Shown here one piece after another: positions 1 through 6,417 of a stretch of 7,854 nucleotides of DNA. The stretch covers positions 1 to 7,854 of the forward strand of contig SZOR01000152.1 in assembly GCA_030263275.1 (NCBI GenBank), written 5' to 3'. Origin of the DNA: DSNY01 sp016861185 (lineage in GTDB: Bacteria; Pseudomonadota; Gammaproteobacteria; Burkholderiales; Burkholderiaceae_F). The notes beneath the pieces were generated by a model. It worked only from the letters and a program-made list of their open reading frames with translations. It did not search any database and was not told where the DNA came from. The translations under genes and the position numbers were made by a program. The stretch's first letter is position 1. The number at the start of each line of letters is the position of its first letter.

Positions 1-189
1 CGGCGGGGGTGGGCCGGTCTGCTCTATCTCAATCCAGACGACCCGGAAACCTATGATGCGTGTTTTATGAAGTTGGACAAGAACAAAGTGCGCACAATTG
101 ACCGCACGGGCGGCACTTTTTTGCACAGCAGCCGCACCAATCCCAGCAAGGTCAAGCCAAAGGATGTGCCCGCCTTTTTGCGTGACCCG
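1..189 (+). CDS. ATP-dependent 6-phosphofructokinase, internal fragment (both ends missing)
   Basis: The frame beginning at base 1 reads RRGWAGLL, then IDRTGGTFLHSSRTNP, then DVPAFLR. This matches the N-terminal part of ATP-dependent phosphofructokinases, where a GW-x-GLL element is followed by a conserved GGT-x-L-x-(S/T)SRTNP segment near the nucleotide and fructose-6-phosphate site. The family enzyme phosphorylates fructose 6-phosphate in glycolysis. About 63 codons remain. The usual first 40 or so residues, including the GGDxPGLN loop, lie off the left edge, and everything after the FLR segment is missing. Homology stops around 184-195, where the sequence becomes the antisense of an oxidoreductase gene, although the frame stays open to 633 by chance. 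By hand count the first 180 bases are about 56% G+C, with codons such as TTT, TTG, AAA and ATT that neighbours avoid. I infer a foreign or misjoined piece rather than a working gene. The family call is by recognition only. Confidence 0.62.
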
Positions 190-594
190 GATCATCTGGA
201 TGCCGAAGCCCGGATGCGCGTAGACCTGCGCGGCGGGCGCATGCTCGGCGCGCACCTTTTTCCAGTCGCACTCGAGCTCTTCGGCGATCAGCATCGGCAA
301 CGAGGTGAAGACGCCCTGGCCGAACTCGAGCTTGTTCACGAGGATCGTCACGCTGTCGTCGGTCCCGATGCGGATGAATGCGGCCGGGGGGTAGACGAAC
401 TTCTTGCCCGGCTCCTGCGCCTGCGCGATGCGGCCGCCGAGCAGCGCGCCGGCGGGCAGGCCGATGGCGAGCATCAAGCCGCCGCCGGCCACCCCGGTGA
501 CCTTGAGGAAATCGCGGCGCGCGAGCTTGATCGGCTGCGTCGTCGAAAGTTGCGCGAGCGCATCGGCGGCATCGGCTTCGAAGAGTGCCTTCAT
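190..594 (-). CDS. Xanthine dehydrogenase family molybdopterin-binding subunit (IorB-like), N-terminal part only
   Basis: This is the start of the large catalytic subunit of a molybdenum hydroxylase of the isoquinoline 1-oxidoreductase/aldehyde dehydrogenase type. The ATG at 594 follows an AGGAGG ribosome site with a five-base spacer. About 135 residues are visible. A Tat signal holds ARRDFLK at residues 25-31, then a glycine- and alanine-rich hydrophobic stretch and an AQA-type cleavage region, so export to the periplasm is expected. The mature part carries FIRIGTDDSVTILVNKLEFG and then GVFTSLPMLIAEELE, typical of IorB N-termini. The family normally continues for about 700 residues with a conserved GGS soon after the last visible GIQM, but here the sequence changes to phosphofructokinase. 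The gene starts 10 bases after the Fe-S subunit stops, so the two are translationally linked. Substrate cannot be told; aldehydes or N-heterocycles are usual for the family. Function is well supported, and the gene is truncated by the junction. Confidence 0.85.
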
Positions 595-604
595 CGTCGC
601 CTCC

Positions 605-1063
605 TCAGCCGAGCGCCTTCGCGGCGTCCTTGACCGCGGCGCGGATGCGCGCGTACGTGCCGCAGCGGCAGACGTTGCCGGCGAGCGCTTCGTCGATGTC
701 CTTGTCACTCGGGTTGCGCTTGGCCCTCAACAGCGCGGCCGCCGCCATCACCTGACCCGACTGGCAGTAGCCGCACTGGACGACGTCGTTGCGCACCCAC
801 GCGTCCTGCACGGCGCGGCCGACGCGGTCCGATGCCATCGCTTCGATCGTTACGACCTGCGCACCGGCGGCGGCCGACAAGGGCGTGCCGCAACTTCGCA
901 CCGGTTGGCCGTTCAGGTGGACGGTGCAGGCGCCGCAGACGGCGATGCCGCAACCGAACTTCGTGCCGGTCAGCCCGAGGTGTTCGCGCAGCACCCACAG
1001 CAGCGGCGTTGACGGATCGGCGTCGACCGACACGCCGCGTCCGTTGACGTTCAACTGGATCAT
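605..1063 (-). CDS. (2Fe-2S)-binding subunit of a molybdenum hydroxylase (IorA-like)
   Basis: This complete 152-residue protein is the small electron-transfer subunit that partners the molybdopterin subunit encoded just downstream. It has two domains. The N-terminal plant-ferredoxin-type domain carries CGIAVCGAC, with cysteines at about 38, 43, 46 and 58. The C-terminal all-helical domain carries CGYC at 97-100 and CRC at 132-134. These eight cysteines are the usual ligands for two [2Fe-2S] clusters passing electrons away from the molybdenum site. Length matches the family (about 150-160). The protein has no signal peptide, as expected if it is carried out by the Tat signal of its partner after folding. 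The ATG at 1063 has only a weak GGAA ribosome site about 10 bases upstream, but the MIQLNVNG start fits the family. Order is small subunit then large subunit, 10 bases apart. No MocA-like or cytochrome partner is visible because the gene cluster is cut at the left. Confidence 0.93.
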   Translation of the reverse strand: MIQLNVNGRGVSVDADPSTPLLWVLREHLGLTGTKFGCGIAVCGACTVHLNGQPVRSCGTPLSAAAGAQVVTIEAMASDRVGRAVQDAWVRNDVVQCGYCQSGQVMAAAALLRAKRNPSDKDIDEALAGNVCRCGTYARIRAAVKDAAKALG

Positions 1064-1091
1064 CGAATGAGTTCCGTCGAGGGAGTGGTAG

Positions 1092-1113
1092 GCGGCGGCG
1101 CCGGGGCCGCCGC
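1092..1113. repeat. GC-rich inverted repeat upstream of the Fe-S subunit gene
   Basis: An eight-base arm GCGGCGGC (1092-1099) and its exact complement GCCGCCGC (1106-1113) flank a six-base loop. On the minus strand this lies in the 5' leader of the Fe-S subunit gene, about 30 bases before its start. It could fold in the leader RNA, but in DNA this rich in G+C such repeats also arise by chance. No clear promoter hexamers were found around it. Confidence 0.25.
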
Positions 1114-1172
1114 GTCGAGGGGCGCTACGTTAGCAGTCCGGCACGGCAACGCCATGACCTGTTCTTGCGGCG

Positions 1173-1197
1173 CTCGCGCGCGGAACCCGCGCGCGAG
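1173..1197 (-). terminator. Strong hairpin after the cupin gene, possible operon terminator
   Basis: CTCGCGCGCGG (1173-1183) and CCGCGCGCGAG (1187-1197) form a perfect 11-base-pair stem with a three-base loop. Read leftward it begins 22 bases after the cupin stop codon and before the Fe-S subunit gene, the expected place for an end-of-operon signal between two co-oriented units. It lacks a run of U after the stem on either strand, so it is not a textbook intrinsic terminator. It may instead stabilise the mRNA 3' end or assist Rho-dependent ending. Confidence 0.45.
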
Positions 1198-1219
1198 TTC
1201 AGATGTCGCCGCGGCAGGA

Positions 1220-1594
1220 TCAGCCCTCGTCGACCACGGTCGCGAAGTCCGCGGGCATCACAATCTCGAGCATTTCCAGGTCGTCGGAATGCCCCAGCTC
1301 CTTGTGCCGGATGCCCGGCGGCTGGTGCACGCACGATCCCGCCGTCAGCAGCACTTCGCCGACGCCGTCGTATTCGAACCTGATCCAACCTTTGAGCACG
1401 TAGACGAGCTGGAACTCGACTTCGTGATGATGGCGCTGATGCTGCGCGGGGGCGCCCGGGCGCGCGCGGATCACGTGGGCGACGACCTTGCCGTTCGTCG
1501 CGTCGCGGATGCCGAGGTCGCGGTACTCGAAGAACGGGCGCAGGCCGTCGTGCGTGAAGGCGCCGTCGCGCGCGTGGCTGACCGAGAACTTCAT
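1220..1594 (-). CDS. Small single-domain cupin protein
   Basis: This is a 124-residue single-domain protein of the cupin fold (beta barrel). Motif 1 is seen as a histidine-rich stretch QHQRHHHEVEFQLVYVLKG at about residues 51-69. Motif 2 is GSCVHQPPGIRH at about 86-97. Histidines at 55-57 and 97 are candidate metal ligands, but the usual glutamate ligand is not placed with certainty. Cupins of this size may be metal-dependent enzymes, sugar or ligand binders, or stand-alone sensors, and the sequence does not decide between them. The ATG at 1594 has a GAGG ribosome site that overlaps the TGA stop of the preceding reductase gene. Only nine bases separate the two genes, so they are surely co-transcribed. 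It is the last gene of the DUF3429-acuI-cupin unit. No signal peptide or membrane segment is seen. Confidence 0.88.
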   Translation of the reverse strand: MKFSVSHARDGAFTHDGLRPFFEYRDLGIRDATNGKVVAHVIRARPGAPAQHQRHHHEVEFQLVYVLKGWIRFEYDGVGEVLLTAGSCVHQPPGIRHKELGHSDDLEMLEIVMPADFATVVDEG

Positions 1595-1603
1595 CGCGTC
1601 GCC

Positions 1604-2599
1604 TCAGCGGTTGACGTCGACGACGACGCGGCCGCGCACCTTGCCCGCGATCAGGTCGCGCGCGACGTCGAACGCTTCGGCGAGCGGCACGACGCGCGTC
1701 ATCGCGTCGAGCTTGGCACGGTCGAGCGATTGCGCGAGCAACTGCCACGCCGCTTCGCGGCGCGGCCGCGGCACCAGCACGCTGTTGACGCCGAGCAGCG
1801 AAACGCCGCGCAGGATGAACGGTGCGACGGTCGACGGGAAGTCCATGCCCTGCGCCAGCCCGCAGGCGGCCACCGCGCCTTCGGCGCGCGTTTGCGCGCA
1901 CGCGTTGGCGAGCGTGTGGCTGCCGACCGAATCGACGACGGCGGCCCAGCGCTCTTTCTGCAGCGGCTTGCCGGGCGCGGACAGCTCGGCGCGGTCGATC
2001 ACGTCGGCGGCGCCGAGCGACTTCAGGTAGTCGGCCTCGGCGAGCTTGCCGGTCGACGCGACGACGCGGTAGCCGCGCGCGGCGAGCAGCGCGATCGCGA
2101 TCGAACCGACGCCGCCGGTCGCGCCGGTGACGAGCACGTCGCCGTGCGCGCGCGTGATGCCGTAGCGCTCTAGCGCGCTCACGCACAACGCGGCGGTGAA
2201 GCCCGCGGTGCCGATCGCCATCGCCTGCTTGGTGCCGAACGGCGCCGGCGGCGCGACCAGCCAGTCCCCCTTGAACTTCGCCTTCTGCGCGAGCCCGCCC
2301 CAGTGCGATTCGCCCACGCCCCAGCCGGTCAGCACGACCTTCTCGCCCGGCTTCCACAGCGGATGGCTGCTCGCGACGACCGTGCCGGCGGCGTCGATGC
2401 CGGCGACCATCGGCCACTTGCGCACGATCGGCGACTTGTCGGTCAGCGCAAGCGCGTCCTTGTAGTTGATCGTCGAGTATTCGACGGCGACGGTCACATC
2501 GGCGCCGGCGGCCGCAAAGTCGAGCGCATCGTCGCCGAGCTCGGCGATGCGCGCCGCGAACTGGTCGTTGTCGCGGGTCAGGTAGATCGCTTTGAACAT
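1604..2599 (-). CDS. acuI: Acrylyl-CoA reductase (NADPH), AcuI/YhdH family
   Basis: This 331-residue zinc-free medium-chain dehydrogenase/reductase belongs to the AcuI/YhdH group, which reduces acrylyl-CoA to propionyl-CoA with NADPH in the cytoplasm. It serves 3-hydroxypropionate and DMSP-derived acrylate use and protects against the reactive acrylyl-CoA. The GroES-like N-terminal half carries GIDAAGTVVAS (about residues 67-77) and the family hallmark GWGVGESHWGG (92-102) followed by KGDWL. The Rossmann half has the dinucleotide loop GATGGVGS (159-166), and STGK (182-185) fits NADPH preference. Length matches the family. I chose the ATG at 2599, giving MFKAIYLTRD, over the in-frame ATG at 2653. 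It has an AAGGA ribosome site, the product matches family N-termini, and the longer form would overlap the preceding gene. The stop of that gene sits just upstream within the ribosome-site region, implying coupled translation. The exact substrate in this organism is inferred from the family. Confidence 0.93.
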   Translation of the reverse strand: MFKAIYLTRDNDQFAARIAELGDDALDFAAAGADVTVAVEYSTINYKDALALTDKSPIVRKWPMVAGIDAAGTVVASSHPLWKPGEKVVLTGWGVGESHWGGLAQKAKFKGDWLVAPPAPFGTKQAMAIGTAGFTAALCVSALERYGITRAHGDVLVTGATGGVGSIAIALLAARGYRVVASTGKLAEADYLKSLGAADVIDRAELSAPGKPLQKERWAAVVDSVGSHTLANACAQTRAEGAVAACGLAQGMDFPSTVAPFILRGVSLLGVNSVLVPRPRREAAWQLLAQSLDRAKLDAMTRVVPLAEAFDVARDLIAGKVRGRVVVDVNR

Positions 2600-2609
2600 G
2601 GTCGGTCCT

Positions 2610-3080
2610 TCACAGGGTTGAAGCCAGCGCGATCGCCAATGCGATCGTCGCACCGATCGTCAGCCGCGTGCGCAGCGCGGGATACCACGCCGGCACGCTC
2701 CCGTACACGCGCAGCAGCGCAGCGTCCATCAGCCGGCAGATCGCGATGTCGCCGATCAGAAACGCATAGACGAGCCCGGTGTGCACGCCGGCAATCGCCA
2801 GCAGCAGCGCGAGCCAAGCCAGCGCCGACGGCGCGATGCCCCAGCCGAAAGCGTTCCAGGCCTGCGCCTTCCCGAGCGCGGGCGTGGCGAGCGCCAGTCC
2901 CCAGTGCACGGCGCCGAGAAACGAAAGAATCACCGCGGCATAACCGACGAGCGCCTGCTCGACGAAGTTCTCGTACGGCGCACCGAACGGCACCCAGCTC
3001 GCGGCAGCCAGCGCGAAGAACGGGATCAGCCCGAAGTTGCCGAGCAGCGTGGCGATCCGTTGTTCGATGATCTGCGACAT
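2610..3080 (-). CDS. DUF3429 family inner-membrane protein
   Basis: This is a 156-residue hydrophobic protein of the DUF3429 family, whose biochemical role is not known. The signature ILSFLGAVHWGLAL lies at about residues 51-64. I see about five likely membrane segments, at roughly residues 16-32, 43-62, 79-98, 99-117 and 140-156. A conserved YAFLIGD follows the fourth. Few charged residues fall within the segments. It is first in the minus-strand unit and ends 10 bases before the acrylyl-CoA reductase start. The ATG at 3080 gives MSQIIEQRIATLLGNFGLIP. Its upstream ribosome site is weak, and a later start would lose the first membrane helix. Membrane location is well supported. A link to acyl-CoA metabolism is only inferred from operon position. 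Confidence 0.9.
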   Translation of the reverse strand: MSQIIEQRIATLLGNFGLIPFFALAAASWVPFGAPYENFVEQALVGYAAVILSFLGAVHWGLALATPALGKAQAWNAFGWGIAPSALAWLALLLAIAGVHTGLVYAFLIGDIAICRLMDAALLRVYGSVPAWYPALRTRLTIGATIALAIALASTL

Positions 3081-3234
3081 GTGCGCGGCGCTTCGGCAGA
3101 GAGGTTCCCGCGTCCTTCGTGCGCTCCGGTACCGCAGCGAGCGGTAACGAGACCGCGATCACCGGCCGAGTGTAGCGAGCATCCGCGGCGCGTCCCAGCA
3201 GGGCGGCTCCCACGCTCACGCGCGGACGCTCGCG

Positions 3235-3249
3235 TGGCACAATGCCCGC
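3235..3249 (+). promoter_or_regulatory. Weak promoter candidate for the c-di-GMP gene (extended -10 or sigma-54-like)
   Basis: In the divergent 236-base intergenic region, TGGCACAATGCCCGC can be read in two ways. TG-G-CACAAT is an extended -10 with four of six consensus bases and no good -35. TGGCAC...GC has the GG-N10-GC spacing of a sigma-54 site, but with CCGC in place of TTGC. It lies about 70 bases before the start codon. A six-base inverted repeat, CCACGC (3210-3215) and GCGTGG (3232-3237), overlaps it and could be an operator. On the minus strand TACACT (3174 to 3169) is a poor -10 candidate for the DUF3429 operon. None is decisive. Confidence 0.25.
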
Positions 3250-3316
3250 GGGGTAGCAACGCCCGCGCCGTCAGCCTCGGCGCGAGGCGGTTGCGCGGGG
3301 GGGAACGAGGGCGTTC

Positions 3317-6300
3317 GTGGCTTCGACCGTCATACCGCTGAGGCAATCGGCCGTCGAGAAGTCGCTCAAGCAAGCGGCTTTCGACCATCTGCCCCTGCCC
3401 GCGGTGTGCATGAACGCCTCGGCGCAGGTGCTGGCCGCGAATGTTGCGGCAACCGAACTGCTGGGACTCGCCGCCGAAGCCGTCGTGGGGCGCCATCTCT
3501 CCGAGCTGGTCGCGTTCCGCCGTCATCGCGAGTCCGCCCGTCGCTGGGCCAAGCTGTGGGCCAGGCTGCAGGAGCGGAGCCGGCTCACATTGCGGGCGAA
3601 GCTGCCGCTCGCGGAAGGACGCGTGCTCGCGCTCGAACTCGATGCCGAGCTGCTGCGCTTCGAGCAGGAGAACGTCGTCGCAATCACCCTGCGCGACATC
3701 GAGCCGCAACGACGCGCCGAACGCGAGGAGCGCGCGCGGCGCGCGCGGCTGCAGGCGCTTGCGCAGCCGGCCACGGACCTGGCGCTGCTGGTCGGTGCGG
3801 ATCGGCGCGTGCTCGCTGCCAACGCGGCGGCAGAGGCGGCGACCGGTGTGGCGCCTGCCGACCTGCTCGGCGTGCCCTTCGAATACCTGCTCGACGAGGC
3901 GTCGAGCGCCGAGTTCCTGAGCGCGTTCGAGGTGGCCCGCAGCGGCCGCTCGGACGAGGCCGGGCGCGGCCATCTGTGGCGGCTGCGCACACGCGGCGAC
4001 GGCCGCGGCGGCCGCTGGATCGAAGCGGCGCTCGCCGACCGGCTGCGCGATCCGCTGGTGCGGGCGATCGTCGTTTCCGCGCGCGACGTGACCGAACTGC
4101 GCGAGCTGGCGGCGCGGGCGGAGCGGATCGAGCGCAGGCTGGTCGTCTTCGCCGAGAACACGGCGGATCTGCTGATGGTCCTCGACGCCGGCGGCGTCGT
4201 GCGTTACCAGTCGCCAGCGATCCGCGCGGCGCTCGGGATCGAGCCGGAATCGACGCTGGGCCAGCCCGGGGCGGCGCTGGCGATCGAGGAGGATCGACCG
4301 GCACTGCTCAAGGCGATCCAGGCCGCGTCGATCGATGTCGCCGGCGAGCGCACGCACGCGTGTCTCGTTCGCGCCAACGGCGCGAACGGCGCGGTGCACC
4401 GGCTTTGGGTCGCGATCCGTAACTGCAGCTCCGAGCCCGCGCTGGGCGGACTGCTGGTGACTGCGCGCGACGTGGGCGCGGCTCTGTCGCAGCGCGCCGG
4501 CGAAGGCCCGCAGCAGGCGCGCCGGCTCGAATTCCGCGAACGCCTGCTGGAGCTGGCGATCCATACGCGCGCCGACTTCGCGCAATCGCTCGCGCGCGTG
4601 TTGCGCACGACGGCCGAGACGCTGCGCGCCGACTCGGTGAGCTTCTGGCGGCACGCGCGCAATCCGGAAAGCCTGTTGTGCGAGGCGATGTTCGAGGGAC
4701 GGCACGAGCGCTTCGCACGCGACTGGATCGGCGTGGAGTTTCCGGCGACGGCGTTTCCAGAGTACTTCGCCCGCCTGCGCGACCGCCAGCCGCTGGTCGT
4801 CGCCGACGCGCGCCGATCGCCGCTGACAGCCGGGCTGGCGGGCGACCGCCGCTGGAGCGGCGTCCGCGCGCTGCTCGACGCCCCGGTGCTACTCGACGGC
4901 ACCGTGCAAGGCGTGCTGTGCGTGCACCACGAGTCGCCGCGCCATTGGGACGAGGACGAAGTCAACTTCGCCGCGACCGCGGCGCTGATGGTTTCGCTCG
5001 CGATGGAGGCCGCGCAGCGGCAGGAGGCCGAAAGCCGCATCGAGCAGCTCGCGTGGTACGACTCCCTGACGGGGCTGCCGAACCGCAACCTGCTGCGGGA
5101 GACGATGCGCGACATGATCATGACCGCCGCGAACCGGCGGCGGCGTATCGCGGTGATGCTGATCGACCTGGATCGCTTCAAGGACGTCAACGACACGCTG
5201 GGTCACCTGGTCGGCGACGCGTTGATCAAGTCGGCCGCGCAGGTGCTCAAAGAGACGGTCGGCGACGCCGGCGTGGTCGCGCGTCTCGGCGGAGACGAGT
5301 TCGTCGTGCTGATCAACGAGTTCGAGCACCGGCAGGAGGTCGCGCTGCTTGCCGCGCGCATGGCGCAGGCGCTGCATCGCACCGACCTCGTGCCGAACGT
5401 CGACACGCAGGTATCGGCCTCGATCGGCGTGGCGCTGTTCCCCGAGCACGGCCGCGAGATGAGCACGCTGCTGAAGAACGCCGACGCCGCGATGTACCAG
5501 GCCAAACGCGACGGTCGCAACCAGTTCAGTTTCTTCAACCCGATCCGCGCCGAGCGCGCCGCGCGCGAGGTTCAGCTCGGCATCCAGCTCCTGAAGGCGG
5601 TGCAGGGCGACAGTCCGCAGTTCGCCGTCGAATACCAGCCGCAGGTCCACATGGAGACCGGGCGCGTGGTCGGGCTCGAGGCGCTGATCCGCTGGCAGCA
5701 TCCGGCCTTCGGCACGCTGACGCCCGACCGCTTCATCGGCGTGGCCGAAGTGAGCGGACTGTCCGAGAGGATCACGCGTTGGGTCGTCAACGAGGTCTGC
5801 GCCCAGATCCGGCGCTGGCGCGAGGCGCATCCCGGTTTCGACATACCCGTCGCGATCAACGTCGCCGGGCGCGAGATGGGGTCGGCGTCGCTGCCGATTC
5901 TCGTGCGCAGCGCGCTCGTCAAGCACGACGTCGAGCCGCGCATGATCACGCTGGAGATCACCGAGCGCACGCTGGTGAAGGAAAGCGAGATCAACAACGA
6001 CGTGATGAGCGAGCTGGCTTCGGTAGGGGTCGGCCTCGTGCTGGACGACTTCGGCACAGGCTACTCGATGCTGGGCTACCTCAAGCGCATGCCGATCCAG
6101 GCCCTGAAGATCGATCAGAGCTTCGTCGAGGGCATCCCCGCCGACGCCGACAGCTGCGCGATCGTGCATGCGATGCTCGCCGTCGCACGGCACTTCAAGC
6201 TGAAGGTCATCGCCGAAGGCATCGAAACGCTCGAGCAGGTCCAGTACATGCGTTCGATCGGCTGCGAGTACGCGCAGGGTTACTTCTACTCGCGGGCGCT

Positions 6301-6376
6301 GCCGGCGCAGACGATCCTCGAATACGTCGAGCGCGGCGCACCGGAGGCGGACAAGGCGCCGGACATTGTTCCCTGA
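3317..6376 (+). CDS. Cytoplasmic PAS-PAS-PAS-GAF-GGDEF-EAL protein (c-di-GMP synthesis and breakdown)
   Basis: This 1019-residue sensor/enzyme makes or breaks the second messenger c-di-GMP. By pattern there are three PAS-like domains (about residues 20-130, 145-260 and 275-395), a GAF domain (about 400-568), GGDEF (576-735) and EAL (745-1000). The cyclase site looks intact: IDLDRFKDVND at 616-626 with metal ligand D617, and GGDEF at 658-662. The inhibitory RxxD site is missing, GDAG being at its place (649-652). The phosphodiesterase site also looks intact: EAL 788-790, N848, LEITE 879-883, DDFGTGYS 910-917, K931, E967 and Q987. No membrane segment or signal peptide is seen, so it should sense an internal ligand or redox state. 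I chose the GTG at 3317 because a GAGG ribosome site lies five bases upstream. The first later ATG, at 3410, would cut into PAS1. The PAS1 and PAS3 limits are approximate. Which activity dominates cannot be told. Confidence 0.95.
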   Translation: MASTVIPLRQSAVEKSLKQAAFDHLPLPAVCMNASAQVLAANVAATELLGLAAEAVVGRHLSELVAFRRHRESARRWAKLWARLQERSRLTLRAKLPLAEGRVLALELDAELLRFEQENVVAITLRDIEPQRRAEREERARRARLQALAQPATDLALLVGADRRVLAANAAAEAATGVAPADLLGVPFEYLLDEASSAEFLSAFEVARSGRSDEAGRGHLWRLRTRGDGRGGRWIEAALADRLRDPLVRAIVVSARDVTELRELAARAERIERRLVVFAENTADLLMVLDAGGVVRYQSPAIRAALGIEPESTLGQPGAALAIEEDRPALLKAIQAASIDVAGERTHACLVRANGANGAVHRLWVAIRNCSSEPALGGLLVTARDVGAALSQRAGEGPQQARRLEFRERLLELAIHTRADFAQSLARVLRTTAETLRADSVSFWRHARNPESLLCEAMFEGRHERFARDWIGVEFPATAFPEYFARLRDRQPLVVADARRSPLTAGLAGDRRWSGVRALLDAPVLLDGTVQGVLCVHHESPRHWDEDEVNFAATAALMVSLAMEAAQRQEAESRIEQLAWYDSLTGLPNRNLLRETMRDMIMTAANRRRRIAVMLIDLDRFKDVNDTLGHLVGDALIKSAAQVLKETVGDAGVVARLGGDEFVVLINEFEHRQEVALLAARMAQALHRTDLVPNVDTQVSASIGVALFPEHGREMSTLLKNADAAMYQAKRDGRNQFSFFNPIRAERAAREVQLGIQLLKAVQGDSPQFAVEYQPQVHMETGRVVGLEALIRWQHPAFGTLTPDRFIGVAEVSGLSERITRWVVNEVCAQIRRWREAHPGFDIPVAINVAGREMGSASLPILVRSALVKHDVEPRMITLEITERTLVKESEINNDVMSELASVGVGLVLDDFGTGYSMLGYLKRMPIQALKIDQSFVEGIPADADSCAIVHAMLAVARHFKLKVIAEGIETLEQVQYMRSIGCEYAQGYFYSRALPAQTILEYVERGAPEADKAPDIVP

Positions 6377-6405
6377 GCGCTTGCGGCGCTCGCACGATCG
6401 ATATC

Positions 6406-6411
6406 AAGGAG
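6406..6411 (+). promoter_or_regulatory. Ribosome binding site fixing the enoyl-CoA hydratase start
   Basis: AAGGAG sits six bases before the ATG at 6418. The reading frame is open far upstream, through the antisense-like shadow of the EAL region. This strong site, together with the family-like start MNYENIVVETRG, is what identifies the true start. Confidence 0.85.
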
Positions 6412-6417
6412 CCAGGT

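Noticed and set aside
67..633. Open frame of 188 codons continuing from the phosphofructokinase fragment
   Set aside because: After about base 190 it is only the antisense of the IorB-like gene. Its predicted product is rich in Arg, Ala and Gly, with no family features.
1067..2173. 368-codon plus-strand open frame opposite the cupin and acrylyl-CoA reductase genes
   Set aside because: It is antisense to two clearly recognised genes and has no recognisable domain. It is expected by chance in GC-rich DNA.
3169..3174. TACACT as a -10 element on the minus strand for the DUF3429 operon
   Set aside because: Only four of six bases match, and there is no convincing -35 hexamer at 16-18 bases.
3026..4705. 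Long minus-strand open frame (559 codons) opposite the sensory half of the c-di-GMP gene
   Set aside because: It is a high-GC antisense shadow. The opposite strand carries recognised PAS and GAF domains, and this product is arginine-rich without motifs.
4889..6193. 434-codon minus-strand open frame opposite the GGDEF and EAL domains
   Set aside because: It mirrors the coding strand of two well-conserved catalytic domains and shows no family motif of its own.
4678..6417. Open frame running in-frame into the enoyl-CoA hydratase from far upstream
   Set aside because: It overlaps the GGDEF-EAL coding sequence in another frame and encodes low-complexity Arg/Ala/Gly-rich text. The hydratase starts at 6418 with its own AAGGAG site.
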